DNA from: Acinetobacter haemolyticus
GTDB taxonomy: Bacteria; Pseudomonadota; Gammaproteobacteria; Pseudomonadales; Moraxellaceae
Reading direction: 5' to 3'
Length of the DNA stretch: 64,000 nucleotides
Assembly (NCBI RefSeq): GCF_900406815.1
Contig: NZ_OVCN01000005.1
Span: 1 to 64,000, forward strand
Part shown: piece by piece, positions 9,629-19,279 of the stretch
How positions within the stretch are numbered: the first letter of the stretch is position 1
Layout: every line of letters begins with the position of its first letter
The notes under the pieces: model-generated
Database searches by the model: none
The model's input: the letters and a program-made list of their open reading frames with translations, nothing else
Told to the model about the DNA's origin: nothing
Translations under genes and position numbers: made by a program

Positions 9629-10762
9629 ATGCATATTGCCATCATTGGTGCAGGCATTAGCGGCTTAATGACTGCACTTGAGCTTGTTGAACAAGGCTGC
9701 TCCGTCGATATTTTTGATCAACAACAAGCTGGTCAAGCCGCCTCATGGGCAGGCGGTGGCATCCTCTCTCCAATGTATCCTTGGCGATATGCACCTGAGG
9801 TTAACCAACTTGCCAAATATGGCAAATCACTCTATCAATCATGGAATGAAAAACTATACCCAATTACAGGTATAGATTTTCAAATTCACGATACAGGTAT
9901 GCTGATTTTTGATAAGGGTGACTTCCAAATAGGCTTGGAATATGCTGAAAAATATCATGAGCCGATGCAACGTTGTGAATACTTAACAGGCAATGACATC
10001 CAACAGGTAAATCAGCATATCTCTACGGACTTCGAACAAGCAATCTATTTCCCAGAGCTTTCAAATGTCCGCAATCCTCGTTTACTCCAATCACTGATCA
10101 GCTATTTAAAACAACACCCATCAGTCCGTTTTTTTGAATACTGCCCGATTGAAAAACTCATTATTAAAAATAAAAAAGTGCATGGCTTACAGGCGGAAGA
10201 TGGGCAACACTATTTTGCCGATCAAGTGGTACTCGCGTCTGGAGCCTGGAGTCAGCACTGGGTTGAACAAATACAACGAAACATTCCTGTACATCCCGTC
10301 CAAGGTCAGATGCTACTGTTTAAAACCCCTGAAAAATGGCTCCCCACCATGTGTATGAATCGTGTGATGTATCTGATTCCACGTCAAGATGGCCATATTG
10401 TCTGTGGATCAAGCATGTCTGAATGCGGATTTAACACAGCCGTGGATGCACAAACCCAACAAGATATTTTATCTGCTTGTTTAGAAATGGTACCGGAGTT
10501 AGCACAATTCCCGATCGTAAAACGCTGGGCTGGTTTACGTCCAAGTTCGCCACATGGTATTCCCTATATCGGCGCAATGCCTGAGATCAATCATCTTTGG
10601 GCAAATTTTGGACATTTCCGCAATGGGTTATGTATGGGTGCAGGATCAGCAAAACTGTTGGCACAACTCATGTTAGATCAGAAAACTTTTGTTGATCCGC
10701 ACGCCTATTCACCTGACCGATTGGCATATGCTCAATTAGCGATCCATGAAAATCTGACTTAA
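9629..10762 (+). CDS. thiO: FAD-dependent glycine oxidase ThiO
   Basis: ThiO oxidises glycine to the dehydroglycine used to build the thiazole ring of thiamine. The 377-residue protein opens with the Rossmann FAD motif IAIIGAGISGLMTALEL and continues with QAASWAGGGILSPMYPW, typical of ThiO. It ends with RPSSPHGIPYIGAMPEI and the FAD-contacting GHFRNGLCMGAGSAKLL. It follows hemB by 10 bp. Its 3' end overlaps the converging epimerase gene by 27 bp. The family also contains other DAO-type amine oxidases, so the thiamine role is probable, not proven. Confidence 0.88.
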   Translation: MHIAIIGAGISGLMTALELVEQGCSVDIFDQQQAGQAASWAGGGILSPMYPWRYAPEVNQLAKYGKSLYQSWNEKLYPITGIDFQIHDTGMLIFDKGDFQIGLEYAEKYHEPMQRCEYLTGNDIQQVNQHISTDFEQAIYFPELSNVRNPRLLQSLISYLKQHPSVRFFEYCPIEKLIIKNKKVHGLQAEDGQHYFADQVVLASGAWSQHWVEQIQRNIPVHPVQGQMLLFKTPEKWLPTMCMNRVMYLIPRQDGHIVCGSSMSECGFNTAVDAQTQQDILSACLEMVPELAQFPIVKRWAGLRPSSPHGIPYIGAMPEINHLWANFGHFRNGLCMGAGSAKLLAQLMLDQKTFVDPHAYSPDRLAYAQLAIHENLT

Positions 10763-11644
10763 AGCGTCGTGTAAATTTGGATAATTAAATCTAAAGCCAT
10801 GTGCCAATAATGCTTTGGGTTGGACATACTGTCCATTCAAGATCAACTGTGACTGCTCGCCTAAAGCGGCTTCAAAAACACATTTTGGCATAAGAATAAA
10901 TGGTTTACGCTTTAATAGCTTTGCCGCAGTCTGCATGAATTGCTGTTGATTTGTTGACTCAGGTGCAACCACATTATAAATTTTTTGAGCGCTATCTAAA
11001 TGCATCAAGAATAAAATTGCATCTAATACATCTTGAATATGAACCCAAACGACGGGTTGTCGCCCAGTCCCGATTTTACCCACCATATTTAGTTTAATGG
11101 GCAAAAGCATTTGCGGCAAAATGCCCCCACCACGACCAAAAACAATACCTAAGCGGATAATTTTAGTATTTTGTTGTCTAAATTTGAGTGCTGTTTGTTC
11201 CCATGCCTGACACAACTCAGACATAAAAATCGCTTGTGCAGGGGTATTTTCATCACAGATTGCGGTCCATTGTTCCTGTGGATCAATCCCGTAATAACCG
11301 ATCGCTGAACCTGAGATAATGCACTTCGGATAAATATTTTGACGCTCTAACCAATCATACAACCGCTGCGTCATGTTGACCCGACTTTCAATCAATTGCT
11401 GTTTACGTTTTTCAGACCAACGCTTCGCACCAATATTTTCACCCGCAAGATTAATCACAAAATCTATTTCTGAGGTGGTTATTTGTTCTAAATCATTGAT
11501 CCATCTAAGTTGGGGATGTTGAGATAGTTTTTGCTTTTGTCGTGTCAGTGCAATCACATGGTATTGCTGTTCCAACAAAAAAGGTAAAAGATGAGAGCCA
11601 ATAAACCCACTTGCACCTGTTACCAACACTGTCATTTTTTGCAT
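10736..11644 (-). CDS. TIGR01777-type NAD-dependent epimerase (YfcH/SulA-like)
   Basis: This 302-residue extended short-chain dehydrogenase starts with the NAD(P)-binding motif VLVTGASGFIGSHLLPFLL. It has the family hallmarks NLAGENIGAKRWSEKRKQ and SGSAIGYYG (the Tyr of the catalytic triad), and ends with the DUF1731-type tail KALLAHGFRFNYPNLHDAL. Members of this family are widespread and lack a firmly assigned substrate. The gene converges on thiO with a 27-bp overlap and is preceded by an unrelated membrane protein 75 bp upstream. Confidence 0.85.
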   Translation of the reverse strand: MQKMTVLVTGASGFIGSHLLPFLLEQQYHVIALTRQKQKLSQHPQLRWINDLEQITTSEIDFVINLAGENIGAKRWSEKRKQQLIESRVNMTQRLYDWLERQNIYPKCIISGSAIGYYGIDPQEQWTAICDENTPAQAIFMSELCQAWEQTALKFRQQNTKIIRLGIVFGRGGGILPQMLLPIKLNMVGKIGTGRQPVVWVHIQDVLDAILFLMHLDSAQKIYNVVAPESTNQQQFMQTAAKLLKRKPFILMPKCVFEAALGEQSQLILNGQYVQPKALLAHGFRFNYPNLHDALSQIFMDR

Positions 11645-11719
11645 GGCACGACCTACTCAACATAATACTTATTGCAAATAGCTATAGCAGAATATTGAGG
11701 AATTACAAGTCAGCGCAAA

Positions 11720-12166
11720 CTAAGCAAACATTTTAGCCGCCATACGTTGCGCTTGTTTACCATAAAACCAATAGGTGATCAGAAATAATGGGATTGCGAG
11801 CATCAACCACATCACTAAAACAGTAAGTAAGAACTTGGGTTGTTGTAAGTACAATAAGAAATTTTGCCACACTTGTGGATCTCTACGGGCAAAGAGAAAT
11901 AGTCCACCAAGTAGACCAATCAAGTTATATCCCCAAAAAATCAAAGAAAAAACCCATGTAAAACGTTTCTGCTCTTGAGCGGTTGGTGCACGGCGCTGTT
12001 GTCTTAAAAACTTGAATAAAACTAAAATGATCGCAATCAAATAAGGCATTGCGGTGAGGATGCCACCTATACTATTTGGTAAAAATGCTGCCAGTACACC
12101 AGTGAGCAAAGTCAAAACCAAACAAATTATGAAAAACCATAAATAATACAAACGCAATGAAATCAT
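11720..12166 (-). CDS. Small membrane protein, ABZJ_00895-like
   Basis: This 148-residue protein has four hydrophobic segments (about residues 7-30, 33-51, 69-92 and 108-132) split by a basic loop RQQRRAPTAQEQKRF. It has no signal-peptide cleavage site and no catalytic motif. It resembles the small ABZJ_00895-type inner-membrane proteins I associate with Acinetobacter; that is from memory. The function is unknown. It may be co-transcribed with the downstream epimerase 75 bp away. Confidence 0.7.
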   Translation of the reverse strand: MISLRLYYLWFFIICLVLTLLTGVLAAFLPNSIGGILTAMPYLIAIILVLFKFLRQQRRAPTAQEQKRFTWVFSLIFWGYNLIGLLGGLFLFARRDPQVWQNFLLYLQQPKFLLTVLVMWLMLAIPLFLITYWFYGKQAQRMAAKMFA

Positions 12167-12270
12167 ACAGATAACCTTATAAGGTTGGTTTCGACAAATA
12201 ATTATAAGTTTTTTTCAATTTTTTTTCATTTTAATGTCAACCAAAGTCAAACTCATATCGTTATATAGGG

Positions 12271-12433
12271 TATAAGGTCGCAGCAACCGACAAACATTGC
12301 ACGGCATCCGCAGTTTTTTCGGGGACCTTTCATTATGACTCTCCATCTTTAGCAATGGTTTTGTTAGCAGCCAGAACTTTTGATAAAGATTTTGACCGAC
12401 GATTTCTCATCACTCGAATCGTCGGTTTTATTT
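12271..12433 (+). ncRNA. Candidate small RNA ending in a strong terminator
   Basis: The 300-bp gap between the ABZJ_00895-like gene and the VOC gene holds a structured stretch but no credible ORF. It begins near a possible -10 (TATAAG, 12271-12276) and contains a hairpin GTCG...CGAC and the pair GGTC...GACC. It ends in a 9-bp perfect terminator stem followed by TTTTATTTTTT. No plus-strand gene lies upstream to need that terminator. The 5' end is uncertain and the -35 is poor. I do not recognise the RNA family. Confidence 0.45.
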
Positions 12434-12437
12434 TTTA
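12396..12437 (+). terminator. Intrinsic terminator of the candidate small RNA
   Basis: The stem CCGACGATT (12396-12404) pairs with AATCGTCGG (12417-12425) across a 12-base loop and is followed by TTTTATTTTTT. It lies 30 bp ahead of the VOC gene start. Confidence 0.8.
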
Positions 12438-12466
12438 TAATACCCAAAAATAAAACGGATAAAATT

Positions 12467-12844
12467 ATGAATAGCATTATTTATTTTGAAATTCAATCTT
12501 CTCATCCACAACGCGATACAGCTTTTTATCAATCTATTTTTGGCTGGCGTTTCGAAAAGGTCGAGGGTTTACCTATTGAATATTATCGCATTGAAACTGA
12601 GGGTATTCATGGTGGTTTACTACAACGCCCAGTTGCAACTCCACCAACAGAATGCGGTACCAATGCCTATACTTGCACCGTTGAAGTCGAAAACTTTGAT
12701 GAAACCTCAGCTAAAATTCTTAGTCTAGGTGGCATTGTCGCCATGGATAAATTTGCAATCCCCAATCGTTGCTGGCAAGGCTATTTTCTCGACCTAGACA
12801 ATAATGTTTTTGGTATATGTGAAATAGATGAGAATGCAATATAA
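12467..12844 (+). CDS. VOC (glyoxalase/bleomycin-resistance fold) family protein
   Basis: This 125-residue protein has the two beta-alpha-beta repeats of the vicinal-oxygen-chelate fold: IIYFEIQSSHPQRDTAFYQSIFGWRF at the start, and the second half YTCTVEVENFDETSAKILSLGGIV ending FLDLDNNVFGICE. The ATG at 12467 is chosen because the fold begins there and any longer version would run through the terminator just upstream. Members include dioxygenases, lyases and resistance proteins, so no reaction is assigned. It is a single gene. Confidence 0.8.
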   Translation: MNSIIYFEIQSSHPQRDTAFYQSIFGWRFEKVEGLPIEYYRIETEGIHGGLLQRPVATPPTECGTNAYTCTVEVENFDETSAKILSLGGIVAMDKFAIPNRCWQGYFLDLDNNVFGICEIDENAI

Positions 12845-12870
12845 ATCACCTTGCCAAGTCAGCCGCTATT

Positions 12871-13653
12871 TCATCGCCCTTGAAACTGCGGCAGACGTCT
12901 TTCTAACATAGCTCGAACACCTTCTTGAGCATCCTCAGATTCAAATAAGGGTTTGAGGTAATCATCCATTTTCTGAAATGCATCAGTCTGTCCTAAAGTA
13001 ACCCCATCCGTTGCAGAAGCCAGTAAAGCCTGTACAGCAAGCGGCGCAGCTATACAAATTTCTTTGGCAACTTCGATCGCACGCTCGAGCTGCTTCCCTT
13101 TTTCCACAATCTCAGAAACGAGATTCAATTCATTGGCTTTTTGAGTATCAAAAGTTTTGCCTGTAAGCAAATAAGGCATGGCTTTTTGCCACCCAGCGGC
13201 CTGCACGAAACGAACCGTTGCACCGCCAAAAGGCATAATCCCGCGCAGTACTTCGAGTTGACCAAATACCGTATCTTCGCTCGCGATTACCACATCTGCA
13301 TTGAGCATAAGCTCCACACCTGCGGTATAGCAAATACCCTGCACAGCAACCACAACAGGCTTCGTTCTATGTCTTCCTCCCACTCCCCAAGGATTAACGT
13401 GGGCTTCCTCAAAGTTAAAAATCCCATGTGGAATTTTTGGTTGTAATTCGACGAGGTCTAAACCTGCAGTGAAATGATCCCCATGCGCGAAAATGACAAC
13501 ACAACGTAATTCAGGATTATTTTCATATTCTGTTAATGCTAAAGATAGATCTTCAATCATATGACTGTCAAAGGCATTGCGTTTTGCAACTCGGTCTAAA
13601 CCGATCAGCATAATATGATCGATAATTTCACGGCTTACTTTTCCTAAGCTCAT
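12871..13653 (-). CDS. Enoyl-CoA hydratase/isomerase family (crotonase) protein
   Basis: This 260-residue protein has the crotonase fold: an N-terminal LIGLDRVAKRNAFDSHMIEDL, the oxyanion-hole segment FAHGDHFTAGLDL, and the second oxyanion strand AVQGICYTAGVELMLNADVVIASE. The usual catalytic Glu positions are partly replaced: the first helix region reads GQLEVLRGIMPFGGAT, and a Glu is retained in QLEV. The length is typical. Possible roles are fatty-acid or aromatic acyl-CoA metabolism. It stands alone. Confidence 0.85.
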   Translation of the reverse strand: MSLGKVSREIIDHIMLIGLDRVAKRNAFDSHMIEDLSLALTEYENNPELRCVVIFAHGDHFTAGLDLVELQPKIPHGIFNFEEAHVNPWGVGGRHRTKPVVVAVQGICYTAGVELMLNADVVIASEDTVFGQLEVLRGIMPFGGATVRFVQAAGWQKAMPYLLTGKTFDTQKANELNLVSEIVEKGKQLERAIEVAKEICIAAPLAVQALLASATDGVTLGQTDAFQKMDDYLKPLFESEDAQEGVRAMLERRLPQFQGR

Positions 13654-13814
13654 TTTCTATTTCCTGTTATTAAATTATTCCGATACCAAACTAGTGGATC
13701 ATTTTGCAATGATCAAGCGATATCTTGTATGTAGTTTATGCTTGGCTAAGCCCTACATTTTTCTTGAATACGTGCTACCTTATTCGCATTCATTCGATTT
13801 TTTTAGATTCACTT

Positions 13815-15065
13815 ATGACTGTGCGTTTTTTTCATACTTCTGACTGGCATCTGGGACAATTTTTTTATAACCACTCCCGCCACTATGAACATGAACAATT
13901 TCTTGCATGGTTACTTGAGCAAATCAAAATCAAACAACCGCATGCGTTATTGATTGCAGGCGATATTTTTGATGTGATCAATCCCAGTTCGCAGGCACAA
14001 AAACAGCTTTATCAATTCCTTGCTGATGCTCATGATCTTGCACCACAGATGCAAACATTGATGATTGCGGGAAATCACGATTCAGGCTATCGCATTGAAC
14101 AAGTTGAACCCTTACTTGAAAAATACAATGCCAAAACAGTCGGAGTGATTCGCTGGAATGAAGATAAAAGCTTAGATTTAGATCGTTTAATTTTGCCGAT
14201 TTATGATAAGCAAAAACAGATTGTCGCATGGTGCATTGCCCTGCCTTTCTTACGTTCAGCTGAAATCACAGGTTTCAATGAAAACACCACTAACAGTCAA
14301 AATGCGATTGCCTATCTGCATCAACATTTAATCGCTGAAGCAAAACGCCGTAAAACCGAGGATCAAGCTTTAATCCTGATGTCACATGCACATATGCAAG
14401 GTGGTGAAACTTCAGATTCTGAACGTCCAATTATTATTGGTAATGAAGAAGCACTTTCAACCACGTTGTTTGACGATGAGATTGACTATGTAGCTTTAGG
14501 ACATCTGCATAAACCACAAAAAGTTGGACAAGATCATATTCGTTATAGTGGCTCTCCAATTCCTTTGTCATTTAGTGAAATTAATTATAAACACCAAGTG
14601 CTTGAAGTCACGATTGATCCTATTAAAACTGAAAATCAAGTTGAGTTTGAAGCAATTGCCATTCCGCGAGCGATTCAATTACACAAAATTAAAGGTGAAC
14701 TCAATGACGTCATGCAGCGGCTCAAAAATCTGCCACAGGGCCTCATTGAGTGTATAGATCATCGTGAATATGTTGATATTGAATATCACACAGCAACACC
14801 TCCCCAACCAAATCTTAGACAACAATTTGAAGATGCCCTGCCTAAAGATCGTTACCGTTTAGTTCGGATTTCACGACAATATTTATCCAATCAAACCCAT
14901 GCAGAAATTGAATCAAAAATTAATTTAGAACCACCGACACCCGAAAAACTGTTTCAACAAATTTGGGAGAAAAAAGGCTATAGCGCTGATGATGTGGTCA
15001 CCAAAGACTTTTTAAGCTTAGTTGCTGAAGCACAGAAAAAACTTGAAGATGATCAAATAGTTTAA
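13815..15065 (+). CDS. sbcD: Nuclease SbcCD subunit D
   Basis: SbcD is the Mre11-type Mn-dependent nuclease of the SbcCD complex, which opens hairpins and trims DNA ends. The 416-residue protein carries the phosphoesterase motifs FFHTSDWHLGQ, LLIAGDIFD, IAGNHDSGYR, LMSHAHMQGG and ALGHLHKPQ in order. The ATG at 13815 starts right before the first motif; an upstream extension of 30 residues is not family-like. sbcC follows after 9 bp, so the two subunits are made together. Confidence 0.96.
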   Translation: MTVRFFHTSDWHLGQFFYNHSRHYEHEQFLAWLLEQIKIKQPHALLIAGDIFDVINPSSQAQKQLYQFLADAHDLAPQMQTLMIAGNHDSGYRIEQVEPLLEKYNAKTVGVIRWNEDKSLDLDRLILPIYDKQKQIVAWCIALPFLRSAEITGFNENTTNSQNAIAYLHQHLIAEAKRRKTEDQALILMSHAHMQGGETSDSERPIIIGNEEALSTTLFDDEIDYVALGHLHKPQKVGQDHIRYSGSPIPLSFSEINYKHQVLEVTIDPIKTENQVEFEAIAIPRAIQLHKIKGELNDVMQRLKNLPQGLIECIDHREYVDIEYHTATPPQPNLRQQFEDALPKDRYRLVRISRQYLSNQTHAEIESKINLEPPTPEKLFQQIWEKKGYSADDVVTKDFLSLVAEAQKKLEDDQIV

Positions 15066-15074
15066 GGATTTGCC

Positions 15075-18000
15075 ATGAAAATTTTATCCATTCGACTAAA
15101 AAATCTGGCATCTCTTGCAGGTGAGCATTTTATTGATTTTGAAAGTGAACCTTTAGCACATGCTGGATTGATTGCGATTATAGGAAAAACAGGCGCAGGT
15201 AAATCCACCATTTTAGATGCGATGTGTCTTGCCCTATTTAATAAAATTCCAAGACTCAAAGACAGTGATGGCAAACTAATCGATGTAGATGGATCAGAAT
15301 TGCTGACAAACTCTCCTCTCACTGTATTACGTCGTGGTACTGGACACGGTTTTGCCGAGCTGTGTTTTGTCGCACAGGATCAAAAACATTATTTAGCGCG
15401 TTGGGAAATTAAACGTGCACGTGAAAATGCCAGTGGCAAACTGCAAAGTGTACAACGCTCATTGAAATGCCTCACCGATGGCGTGGTTGTCGCAGATAAA
15501 ACCAAAGCCGTCGAAACTTATATTCAACAAATTACACAGCTCAGTTTTGAACAATTCACTCGTGCAGTGTTACTGGCACAATCAGAAGTAACCGCCTTTT
15601 TAAAAGCCCGTGATAATGAACGTGGTGAGCTCCTAGAGTACCTCACCAACTCCAGTATTTTTGCCAAGATTGGACAGTTGGCTTTTGAAAAAACCAAAGA
15701 AGTTCGCTTACAACGTGAAAAATTAGAAAGTGTTTTAGGACACATTGAAATTCGCTCTGATGAAGAAATCGCTGAGTTACAACAGCAATTCCAACACTTA
15801 CAGCAACAAGTGCAACAACTTGAAAATGAAAAAAATCAGCTCAAACAGCAACAACAGTGGTTTGAACAACGCGATAAAATCAATAATGAAATTGGATTAA
15901 AACAGCAACAGTATGATCTGCAACTTAAAACGCAGGAAAACATTGCCAAAGATCGCCAATTACTGGGTCAATTAGAAACATTTGCTGAGATACGCCCTAT
16001 CATATTTCAACAGCAACAGATCCAAAAAACGTTACAACTACTCGGTCTGCAAATTCAACAGCAGCACAGTGAATTTAATGTCGTAACGACTCAATTTGAG
16101 CAAGAAAAACAACGCTATACCCAAGCGGAACATGCTTTACAAAAATTTCAAAGCTTTGAACTACACTATCAAACTGAACTGACTCAAGTACGCAAGTTTG
16201 TGCAAGAGCGCGACTATATAGCTGAAGAATATAAGAAAACCAAAAGTCGACTGACTCAACTTGAAAGTCAGCAGCAACCACTCATCGAGCAACAAAAACA
16301 GCTTCAACATAGCATTCAAAACTTGAGTACACAACATACTGCTTGCTTAGAACAGTTAAAACAAAGCGCTCAATACGCTCCTTTGGATAAAGGTTTAAAT
16401 GCGCATATTCAACAACTTAAACAATTTATTCAGCAATATCAAAAAGTAGAAAATACGCTGGGCTCTATTCAACAAGCACAAGCAAAACTCGCGCAAGATC
16501 AAAACATATTCAACAGCTTAATTACGCAATTTGGCACAACCCAACAGATTGAACAACACATTCAGCAACAGCAGAAATTAAAAGAATCCCAGCAAATTCG
16601 CATCAATCAATTAGATGCAATCCAACAAAAACTTCAGCAGTATTTTGAATTAAAAAACGAAGTCAGTTCTTTGCAAAGCAAATTTGAAACTGTACAAAAA
16701 CAATCTCAACAGCTAGAACAACGCAGCAAAAAAACTGAGCAAAATTACCATGCTGCTAAAAATGAACGTGAAAAACTTCAACAGGTTTTGCAACAACAAC
16801 GTCTATTGCACGCTGAAAATATTGAACATTTACGGGCTGAACTCAAGCACGGCGAAGCTTGTCTTGTCTGTGGTAGTACCGAGCATCCTTATCGTGATGA
16901 CGAAAATCAAATTTCTAAAGCGTTGTATACGTTACAGCAACAACAAGAACAGCAAGCAATTCAGCAAGAACAACAGTGTTTCCAACTTTGGCAAAAAGCA
17001 CAACAACACTTCACCCAAAGCCATACTGAACAAGATCAATTACGACAGCACTTACAGCAATTGAATGATAAATTGCAAACACATGATCAAGTGTTACAAC
17101 AGCATCTATCACAGACCAATATTCAACTCGATTTCAATCTCACTGAGCATGATTCAACTGAAAATAGCATCAGGGCTAAGATGCAGGCATTCGTTTTAGA
17201 AGCATCACAGGCTCAACAGCAGCTCGAAAAGGAATTACAAAAACTTAATCAAGCCAATAAAGAGCAGCATGTGCTCAATCAAAATATTCAAAATACATGT
17301 CATCAACTTGAGACCATACAGCACTTACAACAACACGTGCAGCATATTGTGGACTGTCTCAATGCTGATGATAAAATTGCTTGGTCTACACAAGGCGTTT
17401 CATTCTCACAACACATATTGCAAGTGCTGCAACAGCGTAGCCAGCAACTTGAGCAGGCAGAATACCTAATCAAACAGAAAGATCATCTTGATCAGCAATT
17501 AAACGTATTAAAATCGAATTTGGCTAGCCTAACTACTCAATATGCAGAATGTTCACAGCAATTAAACGACATCGAAATCAAAGGCAAGCAAAATACGGAT
17601 GCTGCTAAGCAGCTGGTTTTCACCATGACAGGCTCAACAGAACTTAAAGCCAATGAATGGTTACAACAGCATGATCAACAACGTCAACAATTACAGAATC
17701 AATATCAACAATTAAAACAAAGTTTTGAGCAAGCTCGACATAATTTTGAACAGCAGAAAAATGCGCTTGAACAACTGAAAACACGTCAGCAACAGAATCA
17801 TGAGTCACTTCTGCAATGTAAAACTGAAATCAGCACATGGTTGGCTCATCATCAGAATTTTACAGAAGATCAACTCTGCGAATTACTTGCGATTTCATCA
17901 ACTCAAGAACAGCAGATTCGAAATGCGATACAGCAAGCGGATCGTGCTCTAAGTGAAGCAAATTCTGCACTCAGGACCCTTCAGGAACAGTTGAATGCAC

Positions 18001-18686
18001 ATCTTCAATTAGAACCGAATATTCAGGTTGAACAACTGACTGAATTAATCAATGTAAATCAAGACATTTTACAACAGACGACAGAGCAACGAGATCAATT
18101 TAAACTTCAACTGGAAGTCCATCAGCAGAATTTAGCCAAACAAAAGCAGTTTGCGGATCAGATTCAACAGATCCAACAACAAGAACACCGATGGAATAAA
18201 ATTTCTAGTCTTATTGGCGATTCAAAAGGTAAAGATTTCCGTGATTTAGCCCAACAATACAATCTCGATATTTTACTTGAATATGCTAACCAACAACTGG
18301 TGATGTTGTCTCAGCGCTATACCTTAAAACGTTTGGATAACTCACTCAGTCTTGCGATTATTGATCATGATATGGATGGTGAAACCCGTTCGGTTGCTTC
18401 TTTATCTGGTGGAGAATCCTTCCTCACTGCCCTCGCCATTTCACTAGCGATTGCCAATATGGCATCAGGTTCGATGAAAATCGAATCGCTGTTTATTGAT
18501 GAGGGCTTTGGTACCTTGGATGCATCATCCTTACATATGGTGATGAATGCACTCGATCAGTTGCAGAGCCAAGGACGTAAAGTGATTTTAATCTCACACA
18601 TTCAAGAAATGCATGAGCGTATTCCTGTGCAGATTCAGGTACAACCGATGGGATCAGGTTCAAGTCGGATTGAAGTGGTGGGGTGA
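15075..18686 (+). CDS. sbcC: Nuclease SbcCD subunit C (Rad50-like ATPase)
   Basis: SbcC is the SMC-like ATPase that tethers DNA and drives SbcD. The 1203-residue protein has Walker A IGKTGAGKST at 36-45, a very long coiled coil, the zinc-hook CLVC (Cys596 and Cys599) at the hairpin tip, the signature SLSGGES at about 1109 and Walker B LFIDEGFG at about 1138. The arms are unusually rich in glutamine, with many QQQ runs, and the protein is somewhat longer than the about 1050-residue E. coli protein. Its stop codon lies 2 bases before the next start. Confidence 0.96.
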   Translation: MKILSIRLKNLASLAGEHFIDFESEPLAHAGLIAIIGKTGAGKSTILDAMCLALFNKIPRLKDSDGKLIDVDGSELLTNSPLTVLRRGTGHGFAELCFVAQDQKHYLARWEIKRARENASGKLQSVQRSLKCLTDGVVVADKTKAVETYIQQITQLSFEQFTRAVLLAQSEVTAFLKARDNERGELLEYLTNSSIFAKIGQLAFEKTKEVRLQREKLESVLGHIEIRSDEEIAELQQQFQHLQQQVQQLENEKNQLKQQQQWFEQRDKINNEIGLKQQQYDLQLKTQENIAKDRQLLGQLETFAEIRPIIFQQQQIQKTLQLLGLQIQQQHSEFNVVTTQFEQEKQRYTQAEHALQKFQSFELHYQTELTQVRKFVQERDYIAEEYKKTKSRLTQLESQQQPLIEQQKQLQHSIQNLSTQHTACLEQLKQSAQYAPLDKGLNAHIQQLKQFIQQYQKVENTLGSIQQAQAKLAQDQNIFNSLITQFGTTQQIEQHIQQQQKLKESQQIRINQLDAIQQKLQQYFELKNEVSSLQSKFETVQKQSQQLEQRSKKTEQNYHAAKNEREKLQQVLQQQRLLHAENIEHLRAELKHGEACLVCGSTEHPYRDDENQISKALYTLQQQQEQQAIQQEQQCFQLWQKAQQHFTQSHTEQDQLRQHLQQLNDKLQTHDQVLQQHLSQTNIQLDFNLTEHDSTENSIRAKMQAFVLEASQAQQQLEKELQKLNQANKEQHVLNQNIQNTCHQLETIQHLQQHVQHIVDCLNADDKIAWSTQGVSFSQHILQVLQQRSQQLEQAEYLIKQKDHLDQQLNVLKSNLASLTTQYAECSQQLNDIEIKGKQNTDAAKQLVFTMTGSTELKANEWLQQHDQQRQQLQNQYQQLKQSFEQARHNFEQQKNALEQLKTRQQQNHESLLQCKTEISTWLAHHQNFTEDQLCELLAISSTQEQQIRNAIQQADRALSEANSALRTLQEQLNAHLQLEPNIQVEQLTELINVNQDILQQTTEQRDQFKLQLEVHQQNLAKQKQFADQIQQIQQQEHRWNKISSLIGDSKGKDFRDLAQQYNLDILLEYANQQLVMLSQRYTLKRLDNSLSLAIIDHDMDGETRSVASLSGGESFLTALAISLAIANMASGSMKIESLFIDEGFGTLDASSLHMVMNALDQLQSQGRKVILISHIQEMHERIPVQIQVQPMGSGSSRIEVVG

Positions 18687-18688
18687 AA

Positions 18689-19279
18689 ATGAATATCCAA
18701 TTACTACACAATGAAATGTTAAAAAAAGGAATCTGCTTTGAAGTCGGCCTCACAAATTTAGAACTTGAAGCAATAGAACATCTTTTTGCATTCCATTTTC
18801 CTCCTGATTTGAAGGATTTTTTAAAGCATGGACTGCCTGTATCGGAAAATGAATGGAAATTTCCTCATTGGAGAGAAGCACTTTATAAAGATAAAGCAAA
18901 ACATATTCTTATGGAAAAACTAAATTGGCCTCACGAAGGAATTGCATTTGATATTCAAAACGGCTTTTGGTTAGATGGATGGGGAGCAGCACCAGAGGAA
19001 ATCTCAGACCGTCTGACAAGATTTAAGGATTATTTTAAGACTTATCCGCAGATGATCCCAATTTATGCTCATCGTTATATTCCCACCACACCATTTGAGA
19101 GCGGAAATCCTGTATTTTCAATAATGCAAACAGATATTATTTATTATGGAACAAACCTAATAAATTACTTTTGTAATGAATTTAATCTCGATAAAAAGCT
19201 CTATGACCAAGCACAGGAAACTCCAAAACATATTAAATTCTGGAGTTATCTCACCGAATTAGATGATAATCAAGACTAA
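18689..19279 (+). CDS. SMI1/KNR4-like domain protein
   Basis: This 196-residue cytoplasmic protein resembles the SMI1/KNR4 fold. An N-terminal helix ends in LELEAIEHLFAFHFPPDLKDFLKHGLPV, the usual entry motif. Then come Trp-rich PHWREAL and FWLDGWG segments, and later PIYAHRYIP with GNPVFSIMQTDIIYYG. Such domains are frequent in immunity proteins but also occur in housekeeping settings. No toxin lies beside it. The ATG follows a GGTGGGG ribosome site inside the end of sbcC; a GTG 6 bases earlier is possible. The end overlaps yggS by 4 bp. Confidence 0.75.
   Translation: MNIQLLHNEMLKKGICFEVGLTNLELEAIEHLFAFHFPPDLKDFLKHGLPVSENEWKFPHWREALYKDKAKHILMEKLNWPHEGIAFDIQNGFWLDGWGAAPEEISDRLTRFKDYFKTYPQMIPIYAHRYIPTTPFESGNPVFSIMQTDIIYYGTNLINYFCNEFNLDKKLYDQAQETPKHIKFWSYLTELDDNQD

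Noticed and set aside
12357..12461. 34-codon ORF (ATG at 12357) reading through the small-RNA terminator
   Set aside because: It has no ribosome site and its second half is the terminator stem and T-run.
15750..18200. Many short CAACAG/CAGCAA repeats that could look like a repeat array
   Set aside because: They are glutamine codons of the SbcC coiled coil, with irregular spacing and no unique spacers, so not a CRISPR or satellite array.
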